A stretch of 64,000 nt of DNA from Chamaecrista fasciculata (Eukaryota; Streptophyta; Magnoliopsida; Fabales; Fabaceae). The DNA is taken from the NCBI GenBank assembly GCA_003254925.1, contig QANZ01053186.1, positions 79,232-143,231 on the forward strand. The letters are read 5' to 3'. The translations under genes were made by a program, and so were the position numbers. Shown here one piece after another: positions 36,379-46,573 of this stretch (the stretch's first letter is position 1; each line of letters begins with the position of its first letter). Below the pieces are notes generated by a model. It was not told the origin of the DNA, did no database searches, and saw only the letters and a list, made by a program, of their open reading frames with translations.

Positions 36379-36473
36379 CAAGGATGTAGGAAACTTGATA
36401 TAAGTTTTGCCCTATACTTAGGACAAAACTTATAGTATAGGGAAAAACTTATATCAAGTTCCCTACATCCTTG
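36379..36473. repeat. 95-bp near-perfect palindrome
   Basis: The left arm from CAAGGATGTAGGAAACTTG (38 nt) and the right arm ending CCTACATCCTTG differ at two positions around a loop of about 19 nt. The transcript would form a long stem. A short foldback MITE is likelier than a microRNA precursor. Confidence 0.65.
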
Positions 36474-36871
36474 TTATATCAAATAAAGTTGAAATAATTC
36501 TTGAAATAAAGATAAAGCCTTGAAACAATTTTTCTATTTTCACTGTACTGGGTTCTGGTTCAGCAGGTCCCCTCGCGTTTAAAAATGAGATATACAATGG
36601 AAGCTTGCCTAATTTGGAATGCAGGCCTACCTCGTGGACAAAGGTGACGTCACTTTATTATCCAATATCGGTCAATTCCAGTCTAATACTCCCTCTGGTT
36701 TTGTATATCTGATGTTTAAGGTAAATTCACACAGACCAAGAAAATGATTAGCTCGCCTAAAATGAAGAGAAAAATGAGATAAAAAAAACTAAACTATCCT
36801 TATTAAATACTTGAGAAATATTTATTCATTTATAACCCTACTATAATAGGGATAGAATAGTAAAAAAATAA

Positions 36872-37128
36872 CCAGCAATCCCGTGCCTACGTGGTTGAGT
36901 GCTGTGCACTATGTTGAATAGTCACGGGTTCGATTGCTGGTACTCACTGCTTGATTGTGATCCAAGCTTGGTTGGTCTAGTGGTTAGCTCACTAGGTCGC
37001 TTAAGCGATTCCCGCCTTGTGTATGCAGCAACCAATTGGCCAACGGCAAACCCTTAAATGGAGCTCAGATTCGCGGAGGATTAATCCTTTAGCCCATCGG
37101 GTTGGGGATACCTTGGGCAACAAAAAAA
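36872..37128 (+). mobile_element. dimeric tRNA-derived SINE with 18-bp TSD
   Basis: 257 bp between perfect 18-bp copies of AGAATAGTAAAAAAATAA (36854-36871, 37129-37146). Two tRNA-like heads lie in tandem: one with GTGGTTGAGTGCTG and GGGTTCGATTGC, the second with TTGGTCTAGTGGTTAGCTC and GCGATTCCCG. The body ends in CCTTGGGCAAC and poly(A). Inserted in the intron after exon 3 of pseudogene H. Confidence 0.87.
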
Positions 37129-37420
37129 AGAATAGTAAAAAAATAATTAATGTTCTCTTAAATTTATAAAACATCAGATATTTTGAAATAAAAATGACTC
37201 TCCAAAAAAACAGATATTCAGTACCGGGGAAATATAAAATATAAGTTTGTTATGATATCATTTAGGACATGATCATATTATAAAATTTACATTTCAAAAT
37301 ATAAAAAACTAAATATTATATTTTATGAAAATTATTTCATAACCAATTGTTTAATGAATATTTTATAGAAATGTGACAAAGTTTAAATAATTTATATTTA
37401 CAAATGAATTTTATGCTATT

Positions 37421-38854
37421 TGACCGCACCCGTCGCTAGGTGGTCAAAAATACCGGAAATAATGTACTATAGTGGTGCAATCCGAGTCGATCTCTCGAGG
37501 AACCACTTGCAAAGGTTCAATAATGAATTATAAAAGACTTAACTAATCGGGTAAAGAACAAGGCATTTTATCAAACACTTGGTGTGCAAGAAAACTAAGT
37601 GTTATAGAACTAAAATATTTTTGTGATTTTTAATTATAAAGCTAAACTAAAAAGATAATAAAGACACTTATTAATGGAAACACCCAACAGAGGGATTGAA
37701 TCGGCCTTCCTAGCTTACAAAGATCGGAGTAATTACTTCACAAACCATTTACTAAAGTTGTCTAACTACCGTTAAACATAGCAATTAACTCAATTATAAC
37801 CATAACCAAGATAATCACTCTAATAAACTTCTAAAACATTATAAAACACAATGAAAAGCCTCTAAATAGCATGGTATGAATTGGTCCGATCAAATTCCCC
37901 CACACTTAAACCTTTGCACTCCTGGGCAAANAGGTAACTCTATAACTCAGACAAAGTTATCATAGAGAAACTTATCTCAATTACTAGTCAAACAAACTAC
38001 AATGTATCCGAACGGATCGTAACTAAGATAAATAATAATCAATATATATTAGAATCCATAATCCAATCTCAAATTCATAGTCAATATCAGAATAACAAGT
38101 TCTCTAAACAAGAATAAACTCAAATCCTAATATATAACTACAAAAAGTGTAAAGTAAAACTCCCTAAGTGAAGAACCAAGCTCGGGCCTCCTCCAATCTT
38201 CCTCCGGGTGTGGAATCTAGCTGCTCATGGAGAGGAATTCAGCTTCACTAAGCCTCCTAGCCTCCAAGATAGCCATGGATGAAGGTGGAAGATGAGAGAA
38301 AGTGGAGAAGATGATGGAGAGTGTGTTTAATGTGTGTCCTCCATTTAGAGAGGGTTTAGAGACTTAAATTAGGTCAATTTTCGAGTCCTATGACGCATGG
38401 GTCGGGTCTGGATAGGGACCAAATTGATTGGGCTTCGAAATTTCAATTTTGGGCCAATTTCGCGATTCCCGCCGTGGAAACCGCCGCGGGCAAGGCTGCG
38501 GCGGGTTCCGCGGCGGGTTTTCCAGCACCCACAAAAATATGTGCGTTTCAATTCCCACTTGCTCCGCTTCAATCTCCGGCCTCTTGCACTTGATTCTCAC
38601 GAGATTTAGTTCCTTTAAACCTGCAATTGCAACATGAAAATGTGTAATATCTCAATTCAAAAAGATTAAATACAAATCAATGATCATAACCCGAGAAAAC
38701 TACACTTTTAGACGATAAAAGGACCAATTTGCAATTGTTAACTAGAAACTTTAATTATCATATCCAGAGGCTAAAACCACTCTAATAAGCTTCTAAAACA
38801 TTATAAAACACAATGAAAAGCCTCTAAATAGCATGGTATGAATTGGTCCGATCA
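37421..38854 (-). mobile_element. deleted LTR retrotransposon, minus orientation
   Basis: Flanked by 5-bp copies of CTATT (37416-37420, 38855-38859). The left end (37421-37892) is a complete 472-bp 3' LTR; next to it, minus-strand AAGTGTGGGGGAATT is a polypurine-tract-like site. Only about 80 bp of the other LTR survive (38775-38854). The primer site and all coding sequence are gone. A GC-rich patch (38460-38560) lies inside. The tract wording resembles Athila/Tat Ty3-gypsy elements. Confidence 0.72.
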
Positions 38855-39510
38855 CTATTATATATAATAAGTATATTTTGTCTGTTTCACTAAAAATGAT
38901 AAAATCTTATGACTATGGTTGTCAAAATTTCGATATAAATCTTATAATCTTTTGAGTCTACTATCTTATCTAGACAAATTTATTCCGATCATAAATAAAA
39001 TTTAAATTTATTAAAGTCTTACTTAGATCACAATTATATATGTATGATGTTATGATCTTATATCTCATTAATCTTACAATTTTATGATTTTATTATGAGA
39101 ATTTATATTCTCTCAAAGAAAAAAAATATATCAATGTTTTACAAAAATCATATTAAAGCAAATTATTTAATGATTTATGAGATAATTTGTTGAAATATAT
39201 AGGTAAGTAGCATTATATTCAGTTCATCACTAGGTGACTGGAAGGTGACTGGAAAACAGTTCATCACAGCACTGAATTCCTTAGAAAGGTACTTATACAT
39301 GAATTATCATGTTCTTTAATTTGTTCGGATATTTCATTTGGAAATAAGTGTATAATAGTAGTCCTGTATAATCTTTATAGTGGTTGATTGACCATCCCAA
39401 ATTTCTCTCCAATGATGTTTATATTGGTGGCTCCTCATACTCTGGAATTCCTATCCCTGCAGTTGTTCAAGAAATTTCAAATGGTAATAATATATATACA
39501 TGAATGGTTC

Positions 39511-40227
39511 TGATACATCACTATTTGGGCGTACGCCTAAACGGCCCTCGCACCGGGCCTCTTCCCCCCTTCACACCCTGCAAAGCGCGCTCGAACCAAT
39601 CAAGTGCCCTCCGTACAGTTAGGGGCGCCCCCCTCTACCCAGGAGGGGGCGCCCGAATACCTCGCTCCGCACAGTTAGGGGCGCCCCCCTCCACTCAGGA
39701 GGGGGCGCTTGACTACCTCGCTCCTCACAGTTAGGGGCGCCCCCCCTCCACCCAGGAGGAGGGCGCCCGCCTCCAGCTTAACACTCAGTCACCCACGACT
39801 ACATCGCTCCGCAATCCACGCTACGGGAGATCGTGGGCTACTGACTGGCTCATACCCACGATCTCCAGTTTCTAGGCGCCCGCCTAGCGACGCAACACGC
39901 AATCACCCACGATTGCCTTGCTCCGCAAATCTCGGTCTCCACCATCTTCGCTGGTGGAGATCGTGTCCGATTACGTGGTCCGCCCCGCGCGCTGACCACC
40001 TCTCTCCTCCCTGCTCTATAAATAGAGCCCATCTCACCAGTTCAAGGTTAGCTACTTCTTACACTCTAAAATTCTCTTACTCTCTGATTACTCTCTTACT
40101 AACTTGAGCGTCGGAGTATACTTCGCAGGGCCCCCCTGTGAAGCTTTTGCAGGTCTTTGCTCAAGTCTTGGCTCTTGCAGCCCTCTCCGGTGAACTAGGT
40201 AAGTGCCAGTCATTTTCCAGTTTATCA
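39511..40227 (+). repeat. 5' LTR of the gypsy element
   Basis: TG...CA, 717 bp. Contains three 56-bp units (starts 39616, 39672, 39728), each with the self-complementary GGGGCGCCCCCCTC/GAGGGGGCGCC pair, and a TATA box at 40017-40024, so U3/R lies near 40045. Confidence 0.92.
40017..40024 (+). promoter_or_regulatory. LTR TATA box
   Basis: CTCTATAAATAGAG, a good TATA box, in the 5' LTR; the identical box is at 43643-43650 in the 3' LTR. It could fire outward into pseudogene H from the 3' LTR. Confidence 0.7.
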
Positions 40228-40228
40228 T

Positions 40229-40246
40229 TGGCGCCGTCTGTGGGGA
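40229..40246 (+). other. primer-binding site
   Basis: TGGCGCCGTCTGTGGGGA, one base after the 5' LTR, the typical primer-site wording of Tat/Ogre-type gypsy elements. Confidence 0.8.
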
Positions 40247-40366
40247 ACCCTCCTCCTCACCTGCTGAACTCTGCGGGCTTCCACGCTCGCCCTCTGTTGC
40301 TTTTTTCTTTACAAAAGCTAACTCACCAACGTTTACCTCGTTGAACTAGGTGATCTCCACTTTGCT

Positions 40367-41353
40367 ATGGCTCATAACGACTCCCCTCGCGATCCCCTTT
40401 TGGATGACCCCTCTGATTCCCAGGAGCACGCCCCTGGCTCTCAGGAGGACCAAGAACGGGAAGAACATCGTCAAGAGGGAGCACCCTCTCGAGTAGCACC
40501 ACCCGCGACCGAGATGGGCGCCACGGGCCAAACTTTCCAGGCTTTGGACATCATGTCCATCTTTCGTGGAATGATGAAGGAGCAGACGGAATCTCTTCGT
40601 CGTGAATTCCAAAGCCTCTCTGCTCACAGCACACCTCAGCGGTCGAATCCCGGCCGCCCCAACACAACGGCTGGTTCGGCCCAGGAAAACGCGCCCGCCG
40701 CCGGGCTTGAGGACGAGCCGGGTGCCTTTATTCCCCAGAAGGGACCCTTCGCCTTGTCCATCCAGCGTGACATTGTACCACAGGGCTTCAAGATGCCCGT
40801 CAAAATGGCGCCTTATGAACCAGCCGCAGACCCAATCCTGCACCTGAAGGCGTTCCAGGCGACCGTCCAGCTGGCGTCCCTCACAGAGGGAAAGAAATGC
40901 AAACTCTTTCCCACCACACTTGGCCAGGAAGGACTCCACTGGTACGCCCGCCTGCCGGACTACTCTATCCACAACTTTGACGAGCTGGAGGCCGCCTTTC
41001 TCAAGCGCTTCGCCACCAGCATTGTCTACAAGAAACCGTCAACTGTCATGGCGGACCTCATCCAGGGCTCCAGCGAGAGCCTCAGGGACTTCCTCAAGCG
41101 TTTCTCCAAGCGCTACCACGAGGTGGAGGATTTGGAGGATAGCGTGGCGATCCACGCCTTCAAGCAGGGCCTCCGCCCCGGCAAGGTCTCTAACGAGTTG
41201 GCGCTCGCCAACCCGAAGACCCTTGACGCATTGCTGAAGCAAGTCAGCGACTTCATACTTAAGGAGGACAACCAGCTCGCCTCCAAGAGTCGTTTCGGCA
41301 AGCTCCAGGATATAACGGACCTACGTGACGAGGTAGACCACACCAGTGGCTGA
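40367..41353 (+). CDS. gag: gag protein of the gypsy element
   Basis: One open frame of 328 residues. The first ~115 residues are acidic and low-complexity; residues about 135-245 form the retrotransposon gag capsid-like domain (KMAPYEPAADP, HWYARLPDYSI, LKRFATSIVYKK, FLKRFSKRYHEVEDL, AFKQGLRPGK). No zinc knuckle and no protease follow; the frame stops and 1.8 kb without pol follow. The protein would form virus-like particles in the cytosol. An intact frame in a young insertion fits recent mobilisation in trans. Confidence 0.9.
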   Translation: MAHNDSPRDPLLDDPSDSQEHAPGSQEDQEREEHRQEGAPSRVAPPATEMGATGQTFQALDIMSIFRGMMKEQTESLRREFQSLSAHSTPQRSNPGRPNTTAGSAQENAPAAGLEDEPGAFIPQKGPFALSIQRDIVPQGFKMPVKMAPYEPAADPILHLKAFQATVQLASLTEGKKCKLFPTTLGQEGLHWYARLPDYSIHNFDELEAAFLKRFATSIVYKKPSTVMADLIQGSSESLRDFLKRFSKRYHEVEDLEDSVAIHAFKQGLRPGKVSNELALANPKTLDALLKQVSDFILKEDNQLASKSRFGKLQDITDLRDEVDHTSG

Positions 41354-41587
41354 CACCTCTTAGATCTGTAGCTAACTCTAAATGGGCGTAGCAGCCGCCC
41401 GGCCTTAAGATTAGTTGCAATCTTTTCTTTTCATGTCTGTTATGTTCTTTTGTGCTAGCTCCCTTCCCCTAAAATGCTTAAGGCCCAACTATATCATCTA
41501 TGTACGCTCCGACCTACCCATGGCGGGCAACAATATTTACTTAATAATATATCATTTCCCTTTGCAAAACCTCTTGCACGCCTTATG

Positions 41588-42022
41588 CTTACACATCTCA
41601 TCTTACCTGATGAGGCAGAGGGCGCTCGCCCTACACCTTCGGACGCGCTTGTCCAAATGCACCTTCCCGGGCTCCCGGAGAGAACGGTCCACGCTTTACG
41701 CTTACATCTCATCTTACCTGATGAGATAGAGGGCGCTCGCCCTACACCTTCGGACGCGCTTGTCCAAATGCACCTTCCCGGGCTCCCGGAGAGAACGGTG
41801 CACGCTTTACGCTTACATCTCATCTTACCTGATGAGATAGACGGCGCTCGCCCTACACCTTCGGACGCGCTTCTCCAAATGCACCTTCCCAGGCTCCCGG
41901 AGCGAACGGTGCACGCTTTATGCTTACATCTCATCTTACCTGATGAGGTAGAGGGCGCTCGCCCTACACCATCGGACGCGCTTGTCCAAATGCACCCTCC
42001 CGGGCTCCCGAAGCGAACGGTG
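41588..42022 (+). repeat. four 111-bp tandem units (37 codons each)
   Basis: Units begin CTTACA(CA)TCTCATCTTACC at 41588, 41701, 41812 and 41923. 111 bp is 37 codons, so the frame 41474-42088 (204 residues) repeats around PDEIEGARPTPSDAL. The opposite strand is also open across the array. Such arrays are known in the 3' regions of Tat-lineage elements and can seed satellites. No function is claimed. Confidence 0.85.
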
Positions 42023-42930
42023 AGCATCTCACACGACTCGTGTATATTTCACACTTATTTCCACTACATTCACTTAGGCGCAGCCTAATCTATACAACTT
42101 ACAGTGTGTAAGTTATTGACGCTCCAAAGAAGAGCTAGTAGGCAGGAGGGACGCCTCCAAAAGCTTTCTTCCAGGCAGGCGCTCCGCGCGCCCATGAGCC
42201 GAGAAGTTGCTCATACGCCATGCTGGTCCATTACCTCATGGCTGGCTAGCCCCCCCAGTCCGATCGCCAACTCAGTTGGGCGGACACACACATCCACATA
42301 CATACACTTGCGCAAGTATCAAACACATCAAACAGATAAAGCATTGCAACGGGCATATTTATCGCACTAATCCAAACATTGGCCTTACGGCCTCACATGA
42401 ATCCTGGCCACACGGCCATACAATTCTTCAATAGAAAAGGGCGCACATGCCCTATACAAACTCAGAAAAGGGAACACATCCCCGAAATTACAAATTCTTT
42501 ACAAAGGAGGACCTAGTCATCCGAAATCACTGTGGTGATCGCTCCCGACACGTGCTCGCCACTGCCTTCTCCGCCTCCGCTATCTGGAGCTATCACTGGC
42601 TGCCCCATACCCGCTTCATTCCCCGCGATGCTCTGCACATCTCCCAGAGGCACATACCCGTCGTCGCCCGGCCTGAGCTGCGATCGCCCCTTCGCCAACT
42701 CCAATCCATGGATGGCCGTCACCCGGCGGGTCAGGCATTGGCTCGCCCGGCTCATCATCATCCGCCCGCCATGGGCTCCTTGACGTTCCATGTTCCCATG
42801 GTCGCCCACCCCGGCAACCTCGACGCTCCATATCCCCTCGATGTGGACGCCCGACCTTCCTATCCTTCGCGTGGAGACAAGTACTTCTGCACATTTGGGC
42901 GTACGCCTCCAAGGCTTCGCCTCCAAAGGT

Positions 42931-43013
42931 TTGCCGCCAGGGGTTGCCGCCAAGGGTTGCCGCCAAGGCTTTGCCGCCAGGGTTTGCCGCCAAGGGGCTT
43001 GCCGCCAGGCGAC
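42931..43013 (+). repeat. short tandem repeat, TTGCCGCCAAGG type
   Basis: Five to six variable units of about 16-18 bp (TTGCCGCCAGGGG, TTGCCGCCAAGG) just upstream of the polypurine tract of the gypsy element. A GGGCGTACGCCT at 42898-42909 matches the start of the LTR. Confidence 0.7.
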
Positions 43014-43122
43014 CGCCTACACCACGCGCATGCCCCCGGCGTTGGTTCCATCGCTCGCTTCCCAAACCAACCTCACTGCGCGCCCGCCAAGAGGCAGCGA
43101 CGGACGCACTCGTTGGCTTCTT

Positions 43123-43134
43123 TAAGGAGGGACT
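43123..43134 (+). other. polypurine tract
   Basis: TAAGGAGGGACT three bases before the 3' LTR; the likely plus-strand primer for reverse transcription. Confidence 0.6.
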
Positions 43135-43136
43135 TG

Positions 43137-43853
43137 TGATACATCACTATTTGGGCGTACGCCTAAACGGCCCTCGCACCGGGCTTCTTCCCCCCTTCAC
43201 ACCCTGCAAAGCGCGCTCGAACCAATCAAGTGCCCTCCGTACAGTTAGGGGCGCCCCCCTCTACCCAGGAGGGGGCGCCCGAATACCTCGCTCCGCACAG
43301 TTAGGGGCGCCCCCCTCCACTCAGGAGGGGGCGCTTGACTACCTCGCTCCTCACAGTTAGGGGCGCCCCCCCTCCACCCAGGAGGAGGGCGCCCGCCTCC
43401 AGCTTAACACTCAGTCACCCACGACTACCTCGCTCCGCAATCCACGCTACGGGAGATCGTGGGCTACTGACTGGCTCATACCCACGATCTCCAGTTTCTA
43501 GGCGCCCGCCTAGCGACGCAACACGCAATCACCCACGATTGCCTTGCTCCGCAAATCTCGGTCTCCACCATCTTCGCTGGTGGAGATCGTGTCCGATTAC
43601 GTGGTCCGCCCCGCGCGCTGACCACCTCTCTCCTCCCTGCTCTATAAATAGAGCCCATCTCACCAGTTCAAGGTTAGCTACTTCTTACACTCTAAAATTC
43701 TCTTACTCTCTGATTACTCTCTTACTAACTTGAGCGTCGGAGTATACTTCGCAGGGCCCCCCTGTGAAGCTTTTGCAGGTCTTTGCTCAAATCTTGGCTC
43801 TTGCAGCCCTCTCCGGTGAACTAGGTAAGTGCCAGTCATTTTCCAGTTTATCA
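43137..43853 (+). repeat. 3' LTR of the gypsy element
   Basis: 717 bp, about 99.6% identical to the 5' LTR (three substitutions seen: at the CCGGGCYTC, ACTACMTCG and CTCAARTCTTGG sites). Confidence 0.92.
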
Positions 43854-44028
43854 GGTTCTATAAAGCAATTTGTTGCATATATGTGGCAAAATCTCACCTA
43901 TTTAGATGATTTAATGATAATAAATAATGGAAATGTAGCATAATAAAGTATAAAGTAGTTAATATAATTTAGTGAAAAATAACTTGTAATTCCATAATTT
44001 GTTGAAATTATTTTTCTTCTAAAAACAT

Positions 44029-44194
44029 AGAGCCAACCCAGTTCGAGTCTCCACTTGGTGGGGGTGCTTGGGAAAGGAATATACTAGCAGTCTTACCCCT
44101 ACTTTTTTGCAGAGAGGTTGGTTCGAACCCACAACCTCATACCCTACGACAAACGTGCTTAGTACTGCTGAGCCAAGCCATATATACTTGATTT
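44029..44194 (-). mobile_element. tRNA-derived SINE, minus orientation
   Basis: 166 bp between perfect 12-bp copies of TTCTAAAAACAT (44017-44028, 44195-44206). On the minus strand TGGCTCAGCAGTACTAAGC is an A-box and GGGTTCGAAC a B-box. No long poly(A). In intron 5 of pseudogene H downstream of the gypsy element. Confidence 0.78.
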
Positions 44195-44300
44195 TTCTAA
44201 AAACATGAAAAAAATATAAAATCATAAATTATTCAGGAATCAAAAATATTATTTATATTCATTAAATCTAGCCTCATGATTTTTCTTAGATATGCATTAT

Positions 44301-44330
44301 TTTTTTTTTTTCAGGCAAAAAAACCCACAT
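44301..44330 (-). repeat. 30-bp poly(T) micro-insertion
   Basis: Eleven T plus CAGGCAAAAAAACCCACAT between perfect 12-bp copies of GATATGCATTAT (44289-44300, 44331-44342). Confidence 0.65.
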
Positions 44331-44385
44331 GATATGCATTATAGTTCATATATGTTTCAAATATAATTGGTATTATGTACCAAAT

Positions 44386-44407
44386 ATATATATATATATA
44401 TATATAT
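44386..44407. repeat. (AT)n microsatellite
   Basis: About eleven AT units. Confidence 0.75.
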
Positions 44408-44901
44408 TACGTGTTACTCATAATATTCATATGTTACATTCTCAAATAGTCAAATGAAAAAGAAAACCTAAATAATTGTAAGAGATCGATAGACAATTGA
44501 TACACTCAAGAAGAAGAAAGGCAAAATGGAAAGGAGAGAAAGGACTAAAATGGAAGAATGTAAAACAATTTCGTACTAGAATGGAAATTGTACAGCAGGT
44601 GGTTCCTCTTCGAGTCAGGAACGAAACTCCACAATTCAATGCAAAATTCTACTCTCAACGATCAAAACAATTGAGCCAATATATAGCACAATGCTAAACC
44701 CAACCCAACAACTATTATTCCTAAATCCTAACAGATTATCAACAAACCCAATTGCAGGACGAGAAGAGCATTTGACATGAGGATTCCATGCATTCCCAGC
44801 CACATCATCATCTTGAACCGCCACTGTGGCATCCACACATTAAGCTGACTCACCCACTGCCACATCATTCGTATCAACAACCTAAATAAACTACCTTCTA
44901 A

Positions 44902-44921
44902 CCCGTGCGATGCACGGGTGT
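44902..44921. repeat. ACCCGTGC-GATG-CACGGGT hairpin
   Basis: A GC-rich stem in AT-rich DNA, of the kind seen near the 3' ends of plant Helitrons (stem ending in ACGGGT). No clean CTRR terminus follows on either strand, so the assignment is weak. Confidence 0.3.
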
Positions 44922-46070
44922 TTATGTTATAGAAAAAATCATGTCAGTATTGAATTATGAATAAATTGTAGCAGATACTATATATATATACTACTATATA
45001 AACAACTAATTGCAGATAAACCATAGGATTAATTCATAGAAAAGGTTGCAAGATTTCATAAAAGAAAAACTATATCACATAGAGCCATATATACTTAATT
45101 AACATCATGGAATATCTCTCTATATACTACCCGCAGTATTTAAACTAACCTTGACCGAACCCAACTGACTGTGAGTGAATACAGGACGTGGAAGGTATAA
45201 GCCAATAGTAGCAAATGGCTGCCCCTAAGTCTCTCGTTAATACTCATTGCAAATGACAAAACTAAAGAAAATTGACGCCTTTAGAATTTGAAAGAAAATT
45301 TTGAATCAGATGGGTTAAATCGTTTGAGGCAACGAGTTACTTCTGATTAATCTTTTCTTTATCAATTAGAATTGTCAGTAAATGAAGTTAAATTGGGTTT
45401 GAAAGTGATTTTTCGTAATTTTTTACTTTATGGTTCTAGAATCAATTTTGAGTCTGATTTGACATCATTTGTTGACGATCCCAACTGGACAGAAAAAGAC
45501 TCGTCAAGAGTAATACATAACTCTGAAATTTTTATAATCGAATTTGAAACGAGAGAAATATGACGAACTTTTATTTTGTTTACTATGAAATAAGTGGCCC
45601 ACTTTTGAAGCCCAATTTGACCTTTGTTTGCTAACAACCCCAACTAAATAAAGAAACCCGTCGTCAAGAATAACCTATGATTCTGAATCATCACATTTAG
45701 GCGTAAAACAATAGAGATATGACTATATTCGATTGTTGGGACTAATGAGTGAAACTTTTAAAATATATATATAAAGACCAAAATTGCAAGAAAAAAAATA
45801 AAGGGCTATATTGCAGCTTACCCCAAAGAAGCTTACCCCAAAGATACGGGAGCATTTTGGCCAAAAAAATCATGATTTAAACTAATTTCTTTTAAAATAC
45901 TGAGAGGTCCACGATGAAGTTTTTGTATTGATTTTTTAGTTGGAGCATGAGAAGCAACATTAATTTGCACTTGTTACTTTATAGAATAACCCATATACAT
46001 ATTACATATATAATAGTCTTTTAATTATGATTCAGATTGTTTAAATATTCACCGAATTCCCTTATTGGCA
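44922..46070. other. rest of intron 5 of pseudogene H
   Basis: No gene. Two diverged copies of a roughly 180-bp unit (about 45470-45575 and 45645-45735) share the order CCCAACT ... CGTCAAGA ... AATAAC/TAATAC ... GARATATGAC. Origin unknown; possibly part of an old element. Confidence 0.4.
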
Positions 46071-46464
46071 GGAAATGAAGCTGGTGTCCAAACCCAAGAT
46101 AAATATTCAGGTTTCTAGTTACATATATATTATGCTTTTCTTAGATTATTATTATATATGAAATATGTTTTTTCTTCAGGGATACTTGCTAGGGAATGCA
46201 GCCACATTTCGAACTCCAATAAATTATCGAATCCCATTTGCGCATGGAATGGGATTAATCTCTGATGAACTTTATGAGGTAATTTAATTGTTCCAAGTTG
46301 ATAATTAAAGGGTTATCAATCTTAAGAAGCAAAATAAATTCTTATACTCTCTTGCAGTCGCTGCAAACAAATTGTAGAGGAGATTATGCAAACATAGATC
46401 CCACAAATGTACTTTGTTTAAGAGATATGCAATCTTTTCATAACGTAAGTACTAAGCAACCATC

Positions 46465-46502
46465 AGGCCAAAAAAAAAAAAAAAAANAAAAAAAAAAAAA
46501 AA
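46465..46502 (+). repeat. poly(A) micro-insertion four bases from a splice donor
   Basis: AGGCC plus about 33 A (one N at 46487) between perfect 17-bp copies of AGTACTAAGCAACCATC (46448-46464, 46503-46519). It sits just past the exon 8 donor of pseudogene H. The tail length is uncertain because of the N. Confidence 0.78.
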
Positions 46503-46573
46503 AGTACTAAGCAACCATCTCATTTTGTTATATCTTTTAATTATTATGGTTATTATCATCATCATTAAATTTA

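Larger units (their letters stand above)
39511..43853 (+). mobile_element. Ty3-gypsy (Tat/Ogre-like) LTR element without pol
   Basis: Two 717-bp LTRs (39511-40227, 43137-43853) differ at three positions I could find. The target-site duplication is GGTTC (39506-39510, 43854-43858). The internal 2.9 kb has a TGGCGCCGTCTGTGGGGA primer site, a gag frame, a four-unit 111-bp repeat and a polypurine tract, but no protease, RT, RNase H or integrase. It must move, if at all, with proteins from another element. It is far more GC-rich than its surroundings. Inserted in intron 5 of pseudogene H. Confidence 0.93.

Noticed and set aside
38369..38637. Overlapping frames on both strands in a GC-rich patch, looking like a gene
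   Set aside because: All short, mutually shadowing, and inside the deleted minus-strand LTR element; GC-rich sequence simply lacks stops.
40346..40972. 208-residue minus-strand frame
   Set aside because: It is the antisense shadow of the gag frame.
42447..43139. 230-residue frame upstream of the gypsy 3' LTR
   Set aside because: Low-complexity Pro/Arg-rich translation of the TTGCCGCCAAGG repeat region, with equally long frames on the opposite strand; no pol motif.
44497..44836. Short frames in intron 5 of pseudogene H
   Set aside because: No family motif and opposing frames overlap; treated as non-coding.
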